64,000 nucleotides of DNA from Sweltsa coloradensis. Its lineage: Eukaryota; Arthropoda; Insecta; Plecoptera; Chloroperlidae. Within the stretch, counting starts at the first letter, position 1. Each line of letters starts with the position of its first letter. The stretch covers positions 62,001-126,000 of the forward strand of contig JAMZAV010001061.1 of NCBI GenBank assembly GCA_024449915.1, written 5' to 3'. Positions 1 to 10,423 of this stretch are shown in pieces. The notes under the pieces were generated by a model, which made no database searches, was not told the DNA's origin, and worked only from the letters and a program-made list of their open reading frames with translations. The position numbers and the translations under genes were made by a program.

Positions 1-164
1 TTTTACCGCAAATGCAATAGTTTTAATTAATATTTATAAATTATTACAATGTATTGCAATGATGGCACTTTTTAATATATACCGTAAATAGTATAATTAT
101 TTATATGTAGAACTCGCTAGATTGCCAAAAAATTTCACACTATACTAAAATAACGTCAATAAAT

Positions 165-1155
165 TAGGGTGACCATAATTCTTTAAGCAAAATCCGGGAC
201 ACATGTAGGCTACTTTCGTTTAGTGTGGACTTGCGTCGGCTACCACAGCCGCCGGAGGCAGAAATTTTTGGGGGCAATTTTCCCCTCAAGATAGCCTGTA
301 GTGAGATCTGAGACAGGTTGGGTTGGGTTGGGGGATGACCTATGCCTTGAGAGTGCGGCGCTTTCTTACTGGTGCATTTAGCAGACAAGACTTTCTTTTT
401 TTTTCTTTTCCAAGTGGTGAACAATGTCCAAACGAAATGAACACCTTAACGAACACCTTGAGCGATACTGTGCATTCAACTTCCGTTCAAAGTCCGTTTT
501 GACTGCGAGTTTTGTTTCAGTTTTATCGAACTTTTTAGATGAAAAGAAACTTGTCATTACATGACCGTCAGCTTTACCGTCGATTGAGGATTTGTGTTTT
601 TTTGATTGCACATAGTTTTTTATGTCCGTGCGCCCACCGTGTTCGATTGGAAAGGCCGCGCGATAGAGAGTACAGTAACTGTTAACCTTGCTATTACTTT
701 CATCACAGCGAGCTAGAAATGCGTAGGTATTCTTTTCGCAAATCGTCGTTAAAAACACATTTTCGTTTACCAATTGAGACAATTGCAATTGAGACGGAAA
801 CAAAAACCACACGTTCTTCTCCGACGCACTCTGTACTGTGACACGCGCAATTAAAATACAGGAGCACGACTGTAACACGAAACACACCCCACTCAAGGTC
901 ATGGCACTGACTGACAAGGCCCAATCCTAGGGTCCAACACGCGTCCGACTCTACTAGTAGACGTAGAGACGAGGCACGGCCAACCTGAGCAACACAAACT
1001 CCACTTGGCGTATTGGTAAGATTGCTGAAGCCTGAAACACGGGCATTTTCAAATTCCGGGACAAAACAGTGTCCCAAAAAACGTTTTGGGGACACCGGGA
1101 CACATTACGAAAAAACGGGACTGTCCTGGAATTTCCGGGACGTCTGGTCACCCTA
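165..1155 (-). mobile_element. Non-autonomous hAT DNA transposon (991 bp)
   Basis: The element is bounded by imperfect terminal inverted repeats that both read inward TAGGGTGACCA. It is flanked by a perfect 8-bp duplication, caataaat, at 157-164 and 1156-1163. The short TIR and 8-bp target duplication define the hAT superfamily. The minus strand carries a remnant of a BED zinc-finger reading frame, so this looks like an internal-deletion derivative of an autonomous hAT rather than an unrelated MITE. Direction is taken from that frame. Confidence 0.85.
378..917 (-). pseudogene. BED-type zinc-finger remnant of a hAT transposase
   Basis: A 179-codon minus-strand frame inside the hAT element contains a segment resembling BED fingers of hAT transposases: a Cys, the stretch IEHGGRTDIKN, then SKKH with the zinc-binding His. 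The second Cys of the usual CxxC pair appears as Tyr (CTLYR), so zinc binding is probably lost. No RNase-H-like catalytic core or hAT dimerisation region follows, and only about a quarter of a usual hAT transposase would be covered. The rest of the frame is featureless. Judged a dead fragment. The family call rests on the BED-like segment plus the hAT ends. Confidence 0.6.
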
Positions 1156-1163
1156 CAATAAAT

Positions 1164-1642
1164 CCAAAATTGACTTAAAAATTATTGGTTTCAAAACTTT
1201 ATTCCAATCACTTTCATATTAATTTAATTAATTCAAAATAATGACAATAATCTCAATTAATTGGTAAAATTAACACAATGGGGTCGACCTTGGTATCATT
1301 TTAAAGCTAGTTTTACGACGAATAATTGTATTGAAAAAAATAATTAATTAAATTAATTTATCACCAAATTAATTACATTTTAGTTAAATTATACCACTTT
1401 TGTAATACGTATTATTATGCATACCTAAAACTCGATCGATTGTCATAAAAATATGCCACTTTACTGACATAATGCCAATGAATCCAAAATGTCAGTCTCG
1501 AAAAAAAAATCCTATAACTTTCCGATTAATTAGGCCTAAGTAATTAAGTGAAGAATTACTTATATCTCAATAATTGACAATCGCGTAGCACATACAAAAT
1601 GCCAACAGAAGTATCAAATATAAACAATGCAAGTATAATTAT
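1164..1642. other. AT-rich spacer, no gene seen
   Basis: About 480 bp of AT-rich DNA with TTAATTAA-like words and no reading frame or repeat shared with the rest of the window. Nothing functional can be supported. Confidence 0.5.
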
Positions 1643-1986
1643 TTAAACTACGCCGCTTCGCCAACGCTTTTTTTAGTTGCATTGATGGATAAGCTTTTTT
1701 TTGTAAGTTTTTAATTTGTGTGGGATCTCTTTACTTTATTGCAAGTGCTATTTGAACGCATAGTAGGTGATTGTTGACAAGTTTCTATTGTTACTTGTTA
1801 ATTTTTATTATATACCTCAAAAAACTTATATTAAAACCTTTATTTCTATGGATTCTGGCTAACTTTTCCAACTTTTTATTTCAAAAGGTACTCCATCACC
1901 ATAACCTTAATGTCCATGTAAAATATGAACGTTGTAGCCCCACCCGTTTGGTCAGAATCGGCCCAAATGTCACGAAAAATATTGCA
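1643..1986 (-). mobile_element. Helitron-like element fragment (3' end, reversed)
   Basis: The left edge reads like the reverse complement of the family 3' end (AGGAAGCTTCGC-like, then AACGC...GCGTT and GATGAGC-like words). It is followed by the family internal module, reversed, with words such as CCCACCCGTTTGGTCAGAAT. The same module occurs near 24.7, 47.5, 47.7, 48.4, 48.6, 52.5 and 52.7 kb. The 5' half is missing where the SINE begins at about 1995. Confidence 0.6.
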
Positions 1987-1994
1987 CTACCACG

Positions 1995-2190
1995 CACAGC
2001 CACACCGCCAGCACAACCAGTAAGGGGGCTTCCCTCCCAACTCTAGTGCTCGGGAGACAAAACATCCATGACTCACCCTTGGATTCGAACCAAGACCCTT
2101 GACAACAAGAGAAAATCTGCCCCTTCTGTTGTTGCTCGGCCAGGGTGCCTCTTCATTCATACTTAAAGAAAGGGTTAGAGATGGGAACCG
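1995..2190 (-). mobile_element. tRNA-derived SINE, family 1, copy 1
   Basis: Read on the minus strand this starts with a tRNA-like head: an A-box-like TGGCCGAGCAAC, and about 45 nt later a perfect B box GGTTCGAATCC. Together these form an internal RNA polymerase III promoter. The body matches the copy at 3028-3225 over its whole length, including GTCTCCCGAGCAC and GGGAGGGAAGCCCCC. No encoded protein is expected; mobilisation would need a LINE in trans. Confidence 0.75.
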
Positions 2191-2473
2191 TGCCAAATGA
2201 TCAAACAGTGCTCATTGTTTTCATGCAAGAATTTGGCACGTTGTGGGTGAAGAAGTCGCACGTCCGGTCCACTACAATGACCTACAAGTCAGGACCACGT
2301 ACCCCCTGGACTGGTGGCAGGAGGCCCTAGAGCAAAGACGACTTTCACGAATGCCACTGGCTATCATTTTGGATAGCTAGGAAGAAAAATGATTGAAGAA
2401 TCAAGCTTTCGGCATAGGAGAGAAACAAAAACAAAAAAATTATAATTACCTATTATTTAGTTAGTTATTAGTG

Positions 2474-2700
2474 TAGCCTGGAAGCAAAAGAAAGTACCAG
2501 AAGATTGGAAGAAAGGAATTATTGTACCCTTGTTTAAAAAAGGTGATAGGAAGAAGTGTGAAAACTATAGGGGAGTAACCCTCATGTGTCAGTGTGCAAA
2601 AGTTTTTGAAAAGGTAATAGAACATAGATTGAAAGAGGTAGTCAAACCAAGCCTAAGAGAGGAACAATATGTTACAATTAGGAAAAGGCCAATCGACTAG
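2474..2700 (+). pseudogene. RTE-like LINE reverse transcriptase, N-terminal part
   Basis: The plus strand translates to an RT segment containing VPEDWKKGIIVPLFKKGD and NYRGVTLM, the conserved start of non-LTR reverse transcriptases (motifs 0-1). The frame stops at about 2699, and the palm motifs resume in the same orientation at about 3282. An intervening stretch of about 580 bp holds a hammerhead motif and SINE sequence. This is the left part of one decayed LINE. RTE clade is inferred from the downstream RWFGH-type tail. Confidence 0.7.
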
Positions 2701-2749
2701 TTTAGTATGATTGGAGAAGGGTTGACAGGTTGGGAAAGCATAGAGAACA

Positions 2750-3015
2750 TAAAACATAAAACCCGCCTGAAGGGCTGGGGGCGACAAAACTTTTCACCTG
2801 CTGATGACAACTGCAGCTAATTTAAAGTTGTTTGTTACCTTAATCCACGACGCGTTTCGTCCTTCTGGGACTCATCAAGCGGATGGTGGCCACTAAAAAT
2901 CAGTTAACTACATACAAACAAAACTCACAACACATACCAAACGTGAGGTAGGGCCACGCAAGAAGTAAATTCTGCATGCATGTTGTCATCATCAGCAAGG
3001 TTACTTCACACACCA
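2750..3015 (-). other. Hammerhead-bearing insert inside LINE remnant
   Basis: This stretch separates the two halves of the LINE reverse transcriptase and does not match either SINE family. It contains the minus-strand hammerhead motif at 2843-2884. Hammerheads in animal genomes are typical of Penelope-like elements and retrozymes, so this may be a remnant of one. No second ribozyme copy and no Penelope coding sequence was seen. Confidence 0.4.
2843..2884 (-). ncRNA. Hammerhead ribozyme motif, probably inactive
   Basis: On the minus strand the order is ATCCGC (stem I), TTGATGA (core), GTCC-CAGAA-GGAC (stem II hairpin), GAAA (core), CGCGTC (tiny stem III and cleavage triplet GTC), GTGGAT (stem I). 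ATCCGC pairs with GTGGAT over 6 bp including one G-U. This is a type I layout with the very short stem III known from Penelope-like elements and retrozymes, which act as dimers. The core has TTGATGA instead of CTGATGA. The lost C3 should strongly reduce or abolish cleavage. Confidence 0.65.
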
Positions 3016-3027
3016 TTCATACTGGGG

Positions 3028-3225
3028 CACACAGTCAGCACAGACAGTAAGGGGGCTTCCCTCCCAACTCTGGTGCTCGGGAGACAAGAAATCCATGACT
3101 TACCCTGGATTTGAACCAGGACCCTTGGCAACAAGAGAAAAGCTGCCCCTCCTGCTGTTGCTGGGCAAGGGTGCCTCTTCATTCATTCTAAGAGAAAAGG
3201 TTAGAGATAGGAAGGGTGGAAAGTC
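3028..3225 (-). mobile_element. tRNA-derived SINE, family 1, copy 2
   Basis: Same family as the element at 1995-2190, same orientation, with perfect B box GGTTCAAATCC on the minus strand and A-box-like TTGCCCAGCAAC. A short third piece (about 3226-3275, gggcttccctcc) follows directly before the LINE RT resumes, so this part of the LINE received more than one SINE-related insertion. Confidence 0.75.
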
Positions 3226-3281
3226 ACAACACAGCACAACCAGTGAGGGGGGGCTTCCCTCCTAGACTCTGGAACAATATG

Positions 3282-4508
3282 GATATAGAAGTGGGCGGCC
3301 ACTATCGATCCAATATTTTCTATCCGACAAATCATGGAAAGAGATGGGAAAATGGAAAAGGAATGCATATTGTCTTTTCAGATCTTGAAAAGGCATACGA
3401 TCGCCTGCCTCGAGGAAAAGTATGGGAATGTCTAGAGCAAAAGGGAGTTGGACGAGGTTTGATAGAGAAGATAAAAAGTACATATATATTATGTTGGGAG
3501 TGCAAGTTGTGTTCAGACAAATGAGGGTAGATCAGATTGGTTTCAAGTAGCCTATATGAGGGATTGAGGCAAGGTAGTGTTTCATCCCCAACTCTATTTA
3601 CGGTCGTAATGGATCAAATACTACGAAGAGTGGAACCGACTATAGACGGAAGAGACACTAGAACCTTAGTTTTTGCCGATGCTATCTTAATTTGGGGTGA
3701 GAGTGTTGAAGAGGTCCAAGAAAAGGTGGAGAGATGGAATGTAGTTGCAAAAGAGTTTGGGTTAAGTATTAGTCAGGAAAAAAGTGAATGTTTAGTTATG
3801 AAAAAGGATATAAAAGGCATAACTAAGAATCAAGAAAAGTTAAGACTTTGTGCAAAAGTATAAGAAGAAAAGGAAGAATTTAAGTACTTTACTACTTTAC
3901 TACAGAAGTGACAGTTAGGTTACAAAAAGCCGAAGGATTTTATCAACTGGTGCGAAAGCTGCTTTACTTCGTGTACCTACACTTACTTACGGTGCAAACC
4001 TAGACTGTTGGAGCAAAGGAAGAGAGTCAGTTGGAAGCAGCAGAGATGAAGTTTTTAAGGAGTTTCAAGGGAGTTACAAAACTGGACAGGATTAGAAGCG
4101 ACGTTATAAGAAAGGAATTAGGTCTGGAGAAATTGAGGTTTAGGCCTAATAGGAAGGGAACGTCTAAGATGGTTTGGGCATATGAAGAGGATGGAAATGG
4201 ATAGGATCCCAAGACAAGACTTTGAAGCAGGGGAGGAAGGAAAAAAAAGGAACCAAAGATGGGGAAGATTGATCAAGGAGACGTTGTAGAGCGAGGTGAA
4301 TCGTGGAACCAGGTGATGGAATTGAAGCTGTGGGAGGACAGGAAAGAGTGGGGAAAATTGGTGGAGAAGCAGATGCAGGATGAAGATGACGATGAAGATG
4401 TTGATGATGAAGAAACGCTGAGCCCGGCAATCTCGGCAAAAAATTGTTTCGTGCCCTAGATATCGGTGTGAAGAACACCACTCAACCTGACGTTGTTGGA
4501 AATGAGTT
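3282..4508 (+). pseudogene. RTE-like LINE reverse transcriptase, central and C-terminal part
   Basis: Translations in shifting frames give the RT palm in order: HIVFSDLEKAYDRLPRGK (3366-3419), LRQGSVSSPTLF (about 3566-3601), then LVFAD followed by ILIWGES near 3670 (the catalytic ADD of related copies reads ADA here), and SISQEKSECLVMK. A C-terminal RLRWFGHMKRM segment (about 4160-4200), typical of RTE-type LINEs, is followed by a KLWEDRKEWGKLV segment. Several frameshifts and stops make it non-functional. It ends in an (ATT)n tail at 4515. It continues the fragment at 2474-2700. Confidence 0.75.
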
Positions 4509-4511
4509 TTG

Positions 4512-4512
<1 letters not shown>

Positions 4513-4565
<53 letters not shown>

Positions 4566-4602
4566 AATTTTATTATTATTATTATTATTATTATTTATTT
4601 AG
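4513..4602. repeat. (ATT)n microsatellite
   Basis: A run of ATT repeats interrupted once by TTAATAATTTT. It sits at the 3' end of the LINE remnant, as A/T-rich microsatellites often seed or follow LINE tails. Confidence 0.9.
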
Positions 4603-4615
4603 CATTTCATTTGCA

Positions 4616-4900
4616 TTCACATGGAAGAAGTGGGCGATCTACTATCGATCCAATATTTTCTATCCGACAAATCATGGAAAAGAGATGGGAAAATGGAAAA
4701 GGAATGCATATTGTCTTTTTAGATCTTGAAAAGGCATACGATTGCCTGCCTCGAGGAAAAGTATGGGAATGTCTAGAGCAAAAGGGAGTTGGACGAGGTT
4801 TGATAGAGAAGATAAAAAGTACATATATATGTCGGGAGTGCAAGTTGTGTTCAGACAAATGAGGGTAGATCAGATTGGTTTGAAGTATATTGGTCGAATG
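4616..4900 (+). pseudogene. Second copy of RTE-like RT fragment
   Basis: Nearly identical to 3285-3545: the same HIVFLDLEKAYD, PRGKVWECLEQKGVGRG and KIKSTY segments, preceded by the same ATCGATCCAATATTTTC lead. It stops after about 280 bp. The near-identity of two adjacent fragments implies a recent local duplication or two insertions of one active source. Confidence 0.75.
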
Positions 4901-5640
4901 AGCAGGTGTTTTTTCCTTAAATCTATCCAAGCAATCACGTAGATTCGCGCGACTATATGAAATAGCGACCTGAACCTTAGGCCACTGATGAATCTTATTG
5001 GTGAGAGTGTTGAGAGTCGCCCACGCACAAAAGGCTAGACAATGAAGTATTCAACGCGATCTTGGGTAATATTGTATGTAGTCGTCCTCCTATGCGGAAA
5101 ATGTGACATAGTTGACCTACAAGATTGTGCGGAAGTCGCTCAATACTTGCAAAAAGCTAAGGCCTTAAGAGTCAGTACCTAACTAAGTCATATTTTGTGG
5201 TAACAGAAGATGCATGGCTCAGATGAAAATGAAATGCTGATCCGTGAAAAGAATAGGTTCTGCTTAAATCAGCAAGGATTGCGAGACTGCTAGTACGTCA
5301 TAGATACTAGGGGCCGTATACCCCACCCCCAACCCTCCAACGTAAATTGAAATACTGAATCAGACTGTGAAGTGTTGATGATTTGTACTTGAAGTACCCT
5401 GTAAAACCATAGGCCTAGGCCCTAACATTGTTCAAAATGTTTTGTTGTAAGTGTTTCATGTACATTTTAATTTTCTTTGATTTTTTTCTTTTTTCTTGAA
5501 ATGATTCTGAAAAATTGGGTCGGTTATATCGATCGTCTTTTTCGACAAATATAAGGATGGGCAAGTGGTGAAATCCTTACTCTTTTAGATTAAAGGATCA
5601 AATCTAGGAAGAGGGAACGCTAAGCAAAGGGAGTGAACCA
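4901..5640. other. No gene recognised
   Basis: About 740 bp without supported coding potential or a clear match to other repeats in the window. It lies between two pieces of RT sequence and may be rearranged LINE-associated DNA. Confidence 0.4.
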
Positions 5641-5935
5641 GTTTATTAGAGAGATGTACTATATATTGGGGTGAAGTTGTGTTCAGACAAATGAGGGTAG
5701 ATCAGATTGGTTGAAGTATTGAGACTGAGAAAGTGGTGTTTATCCTTAACTCTATTTACGGTCGTAATGGATCAAATACTACGAAGAGTGGAACGAACTA
5801 TAGACGAAGAGACACTAGAACCTTAGTTTTTGCCGATGATGTCTTAATTTGGGGTGAGAGTGTTAAAGAGGTCCAAGAAAAAAAAGGTGGAGAGATGGAA
5901 TGTAGTTGCAACAGAGTTTGGGTTAAGTATTAGTA
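5641..5935 (+). pseudogene. Third RTE-like RT fragment
   Basis: It matches 3505-3780 with gaps: TTGTGTTCAGACAAATGAGG, then GTCGTAATGGATCAAAT and a catalytic LVFADDVLIWGES (the ADD intact here, unlike the first copy). A short A-run insertion then shifts the frame. This is a dead fragment of the same LINE family. Confidence 0.7.
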
Positions 5936-6260
5936 TTGTATTGTACCCCAATGTGGAAAATGACTATAGTAATGAAATGAAACAGAAGGCCAAACAAAGA
6001 AAGTCGACTAACAAATATTTAAAAAAACATTGTGGCCAATTAAACCAGGTACCTAACATACAGTTCAGTTCATTTTTGTGGGTCACAAGTTTGAGTTGCC
6101 ATGACTAGGCCAAAATTAAATTTTAATTCATGTAAATTAGTTTAGTTTGTTGATGTTGAATCCTTAACATGAATTCAGTGAATGTTTAGATTCGGGGAAC
6201 CCGAATCCGATGCCATCCCTAATAAATTACCTGCAACTGTAAATTTAATATTATATAGAC
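5936..6260. other. Downstream flank of POLR1F, no gene seen
   Basis: About 325 bp at the 3' side of the minus-strand POLR1F stop codon. It should hold the 3' UTR and polyadenylation site. AT-rich, with no distinctive motif that I can assign. Confidence 0.4.
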
Positions 6261-9200
6261 CTACCTTGCAAGTTTTTTTGATTTCAAATCCAAAATATAG
6301 TTGTCAAGTAGTAGTTGTGCCGCAGATGGAAATTCTTGGTAATTTTTCTTTGAACTTGGATGCATTGCATTTGGCATGCCACTTTGAAAGTCAGATGATA
6401 TGGATATGGTCTCCATTTTCCCACCATGTGCATGATGTTTGTTTGTTGTTAGTTTTGTTTTAGAAATAGCATCCTTCAATAATGTTATTTTTAGTTTCTC
6501 GATTCCATCAATTTCAACATCTGTAGATTTATTTTTAGATGACTTACTCTTGGAAACCCTAGTGTTTGGCTGTTTAGAACTACCACTACTAGTAGCTAAC
6601 TCATCTGTACTTGAAGATGGATTGCTAAGTGCTGTTGGAAGGCTGGATTCCTTGAGAGATTGCTGTTCTGAAGTTGGTTTGGGACTTTGAAAACTAGTTG
6701 TAGCTGGTTGTGTCATGCATCCTTTTTTATGTTTATTTGGTTGGTTAATGTGTGAATCTACAGTTGTTTTAGAAATGGCTTCCTTCAATAATGTTCTTTT
6801 GAGTTTCTCAATTGCATCATATTCAACATCTGTAGATTTATTTTTAGATGACTTACTCTTGGAAACCCTAGTGTTTGGCTGTTTAGGACTACCACTACTA
6901 GTAGCTAACTCATCTGTACTTGAAGATGGATTGCTAAGTGCTGTTGGAAGGCTGGATTCCTTGAGAGATTGCTGTTCTGAAGTTGGTTTGGGACTTTGAA
7001 AACTAGTTGTAGCTGGTTGTGTCATGCATCCTTTTTTATGTTTATTTGGTTGGTTAATATGTGAATCTACAGTTGTTTTAGAAATGGCTTCCTTCAATAA
7101 TGTTCTTTTGAGTTTCTCAATTGCATCATATTCAACATCTGTAGATTTATTTTTAGATGACTTACTCTTGGAAACCCTAGTGTTTGGCTGTTTAGAACTA
7201 CCACTACTAGTAGCTAACTCATCTGTACTTGAAGATGGATTGCTAAGTGCTGTTGGAAGGCTGGATTCCTTGAGAGATTGCTGTTCTGAAGTTGGTTTGG
7301 GACTTTGAAAACTAGTTGTAGCTGGTTGTGTCATGCATCCTTTTTTATGTTTATTTGGTTGGTTAATATGTGAATCTACAGTTGTTTTAGAAATGGCTTC
7401 CTTCAATAACGTTCTTTTGAGTTTCTCAATTGCATCATATTCAACATCTGTAGATTTATCTTTAGATGACTTACTCTTGGAAACCCTAGTGTTTGGCTGT
7501 TTAGAACTACCACTACAAGTAGCTAACTCATCTGTACTTGAAGATGGATTGCTAAGTGCTGTTGGAAGGCTGGATTCCTTGAGAGATTGCTGTTCTGAAG
7601 TTGGTTTGGGAGTTTTTGTTTTAGAAATGGCTTCCTTCAACAATGTCCTTCTGATCTGTTCTAATGGATCACATTTGACACCTTTATGCATACTTTTCGT
7701 ATATTTATGAACAGAACTGCTACTATTGGATTTTATGTCACTAATCAAATCATCAGAAGAGCATACTCCTTTTTCTGAAAGTTTTCTTTTCCTGCTAGAC
7801 ATTTGTGGGGTGGTGGTATCTGATACCTGTGGAAGGGCAGCCATTATAAAAGAGCCAGAACCTTTGTCCCCGCTGTTTTCTGTTGTTTGATTTCCAATAT
7901 CCTGACTTTTACGTTCTTTTGACCTAGCCTGTTTGTGTTTCTTATCTTTTTTAAACGGAACAACGTTAGATAGACCAATAACGGGCCTAGTCTCATCATC
8001 ATTTTTCTCCAATGATGGGGAATTCACAATCCTTCTGGTCTGTTCACTTAGCAGGTTTTCCAACAACTTTGTGTAATCAAATGTACTGGTAGTATCTAAT
8101 GTGTCGTCTTTGGCCTTCAACTCACGGTCCACATTAGTATCATTCTTCTTGACCATCTTTGGCACCGCAGCACACTCAGTTTGTTCAAGCATGTTATCTC
8201 TTGTAACCGTGTGATCTTCTCCTTTCTTCACCCATTTCTTTTTTGAATTTTTGGTGCTCTTGTCATTGCTAACAAATTCTGAGGAAATTAGCACCGTATC
8301 TTCAACTGGAACAAGTTTTGCTAGTTTTATTCTGTGCTTTTTTTCTTGCAAGGTAACAGCATCTAGTGCATTATTCTTCTTTCTTCTAACAGATTTACTT
8401 GACTGGTCCATGTTGTCTTCATCACTCGTTGAAGCAACAGGTGCTAAACTGTTTGATTGGATTGTCCCGGATTGTTTTTCTATTTCCTGTGTTGACAAGT
8501 GGAAGTAGTTAGCTGTTTCTGATAGTTTCATTTGCTCTACTTCAAATGTAGCTTTTGGTTTCTTTTTCTTCTTCTCCGTTTGCACAAATGAAAGCTCATC
8601 CATTGCAACCAAGAATTCGTTAGGCCTGCTCGTATCTTGTGTTATAGGTGGTTCACTAGTTAATTTAGTTTTTGATTTCTTCTTCTTTATCCTGATGTGT
8701 TGCATTGCATTTGTTGTAGGTAGGTCATTATTAGTAGTTATGGGCAGGGAAGTCTGCTTTGATTCCAATTCTAAACTTTGCCCTCTGATAACTTCATCTT
8801 TTGATTTTTGATTCTTCTTTCCCTTGTGTATTGCTGAAATCTCATTGCTCATGCTAGAAATGTCAATCATGTGATCAAATGCTAACATATCTTTATTTTT
8901 GGACTTCTTTTTCTTTTGTGGTAATAAAGTCTCTTCTAGTATAGCTAAGTCACCTCTGACTTCTGTTGGTTCAAATTCAATTGATTGTGATTTGTCGGTG
9001 GACTTATTTTTCTCTTTTTCCTTCCGATACGGTGAAATCTGATTCGTTATGCTAGATGAGTCAATCATGTGCTCTAGTCTCAATTTATCTTTACCTTTAG
9101 ATTTCTTTTTCTTTTTTTGTGGTGGCACAATCTCTTCTGTTACACCTAAGTTACTTCTCACCTTTGCCAGTTCACTTTCAATTGAATATAATTTATCTTT

Positions 9201-10371
9201 GGATTTTGTTTTGTCATTTTCCTTATGATTTGCTGAAATGTGATTACTAGGCTTAACATAATCAATCATGTCCTCTGATTCCAATTTATCTTTACCTTTA
9301 GATTTCTTTTTCTTTTTTTGTGGTGGCACAATCTCTTCTGTTACACTCAAGTTACTTTTCACCTTTGCCAGTTCACTTTCAATTGAATATAATCTATCTT
9401 TGGATTTTGTTTTGTCATTTTCCTTTTGATTTGCTGAAATTTGATTACTAGGCTTAACATAATCAATCGTGTCCTCTAATTCCAATTTATCTTTACCTTT
9501 AGATTTCTTTTTCTTTTTTTGTGGTGGCGCAAGATCGTCTGTTACAGCTAAGTCTCTTCTCACGTCTGCAGGTTCACTTTCAATTGAATATAATCTATCT
9601 TTGGATTTTGTTTTGTCATTTTCCTTTTGATTTGCTGAAATCTGATAACTAGGCCTAACATAATCAATCATGTCCTCTAATCCCAATTTATCTTTACCTT
9701 TAGATTTCTTTTTCTTTTTTTGTGGTGGCGCAAGATCGTCTGTTACAGCTAAGTCACTTCTCACGTCTGCTGGTTCACTTTCAACAGTTGAATGCAATTG
9801 ATGTTTGGATTTCTGATTTTCTTTCTGATTTGCTATGTGAGAGAAGTCCATCATGTGATCCAATCCTAATTTAAATTTATCTTTAGATTTCTTTTCCCTT
9901 TTTAGTGATGGTTCAAACTTGTCCGTTACAACTAACTCACTTCTCACTTCAGGTTCACTTTCAATTGATTTTAATTTAGATTTTGACTTATTTTTGTTCT
10001 TGTGGATCTGCATGGAGGAAAGCTTATTTGTAACTAGTTTTCCTCGAATGTAAGGTAGCCTCTCACTGAAATTGAGAAGTTCCACTTGTAACATTACATC
10101 TTGACCAATTTCAAGGAAGTTTCCTGGCCATTCATCATTTGCACACTCCAAGGTTCGGGGTATGGCTACATTAAAACTTTTGTGAACCAAACAGCCTACA
10201 CCATCTGGACTCTTTTTGCTCACAATTCCTTTGAGTATACATCCCACCGTTGGTGCAAAAATATATACATCTAGCACAAGGTCTATAAAGATGTGGCAGT
10301 CATCTCCATCTATAATTCCAGTATCTTCACATCTTCGGATATTCTTGTAACTCAGTAATATACCTTTATGC
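6261..10371 (-). CDS. POLR1F: RNA polymerase I subunit RPA43 (POLR1F), exon 2, giant C-terminal tail
   Basis: Encodes most of the Pol I stalk subunit, which with its partner docks initiation factors at rDNA promoters in the nucleolus. After the splice junction the protein shows the family signature GILLSYKNI (about residues 65-73), then HIFIDLVLDVYIFAPTVG, GIVSKKSPDGVGCLVHKSFN (about 111-130) and an OB-fold strand YIRGKL (about 170-175). From about residue 185 to the stop (1432 with exon 1) it is Lys/Ser-rich and repetitive. Human RPA43 has a similar but short Lys-rich tail and only about 340 residues in all. The exon start at 10371 follows a TGATTTCAG acceptor; longer open frame to 10460 is intron and transposon. 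The 4111-nt exon is continuously open, which argues for constraint. Confidence 0.88.
6467..7608 (-). repeat. 309-bp coding tandem repeat in POLR1F tail
   Basis: Nearly four copies of a 309-bp (103-aa) unit in perfect phase, for example GCATCC words at 6717, 7026 and 7335. Each unit encodes a DAIEKLKRTLLKEAISKT helix-like motif followed by a Ser/Thr-rich linker (SKSKSS, SSSTDEL). Diverged single copies flank the array (DPLEQIRRTLLKEAISKT and DGIEKLKITLLKDAISKT), so the motif is older than the recent, almost identical expansion. Confidence 0.9.
8830..9980 (-). repeat. About 201-bp coding tandem repeat in POLR1F tail
   Basis: Six or seven units of about 67 aa. The clearest period is 201 bp (TTGAATATAAT words near 9181, 9382 and 9583). 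The consensus carries PPQKKKKKSKGKDKL, DMIDYVKPSNQISANQKEN and KSKDRLYSIESE. The units are more diverged than the 309-bp array, so this expansion is older. The basic clusters resemble nucleolar localisation signals. Confidence 0.88.
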
Positions 10372-10423
10372 CTGAAATCACAATAAAAGTACAATAAATA
10401 ACTAGGCACATGGTAGGTGCATA

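Noticed and set aside
4509..4862. Frame beginning with a long poly-Ile stretch
   Set aside because: Translation of the (ATT)n microsatellite running into an RT fragment; the start is artificial.
6439..7710. Four plus-strand frames of 83-125 aa resembling each other
   Set aside because: They are the antisense of the 309-bp coding repeats of POLR1F, not genes.
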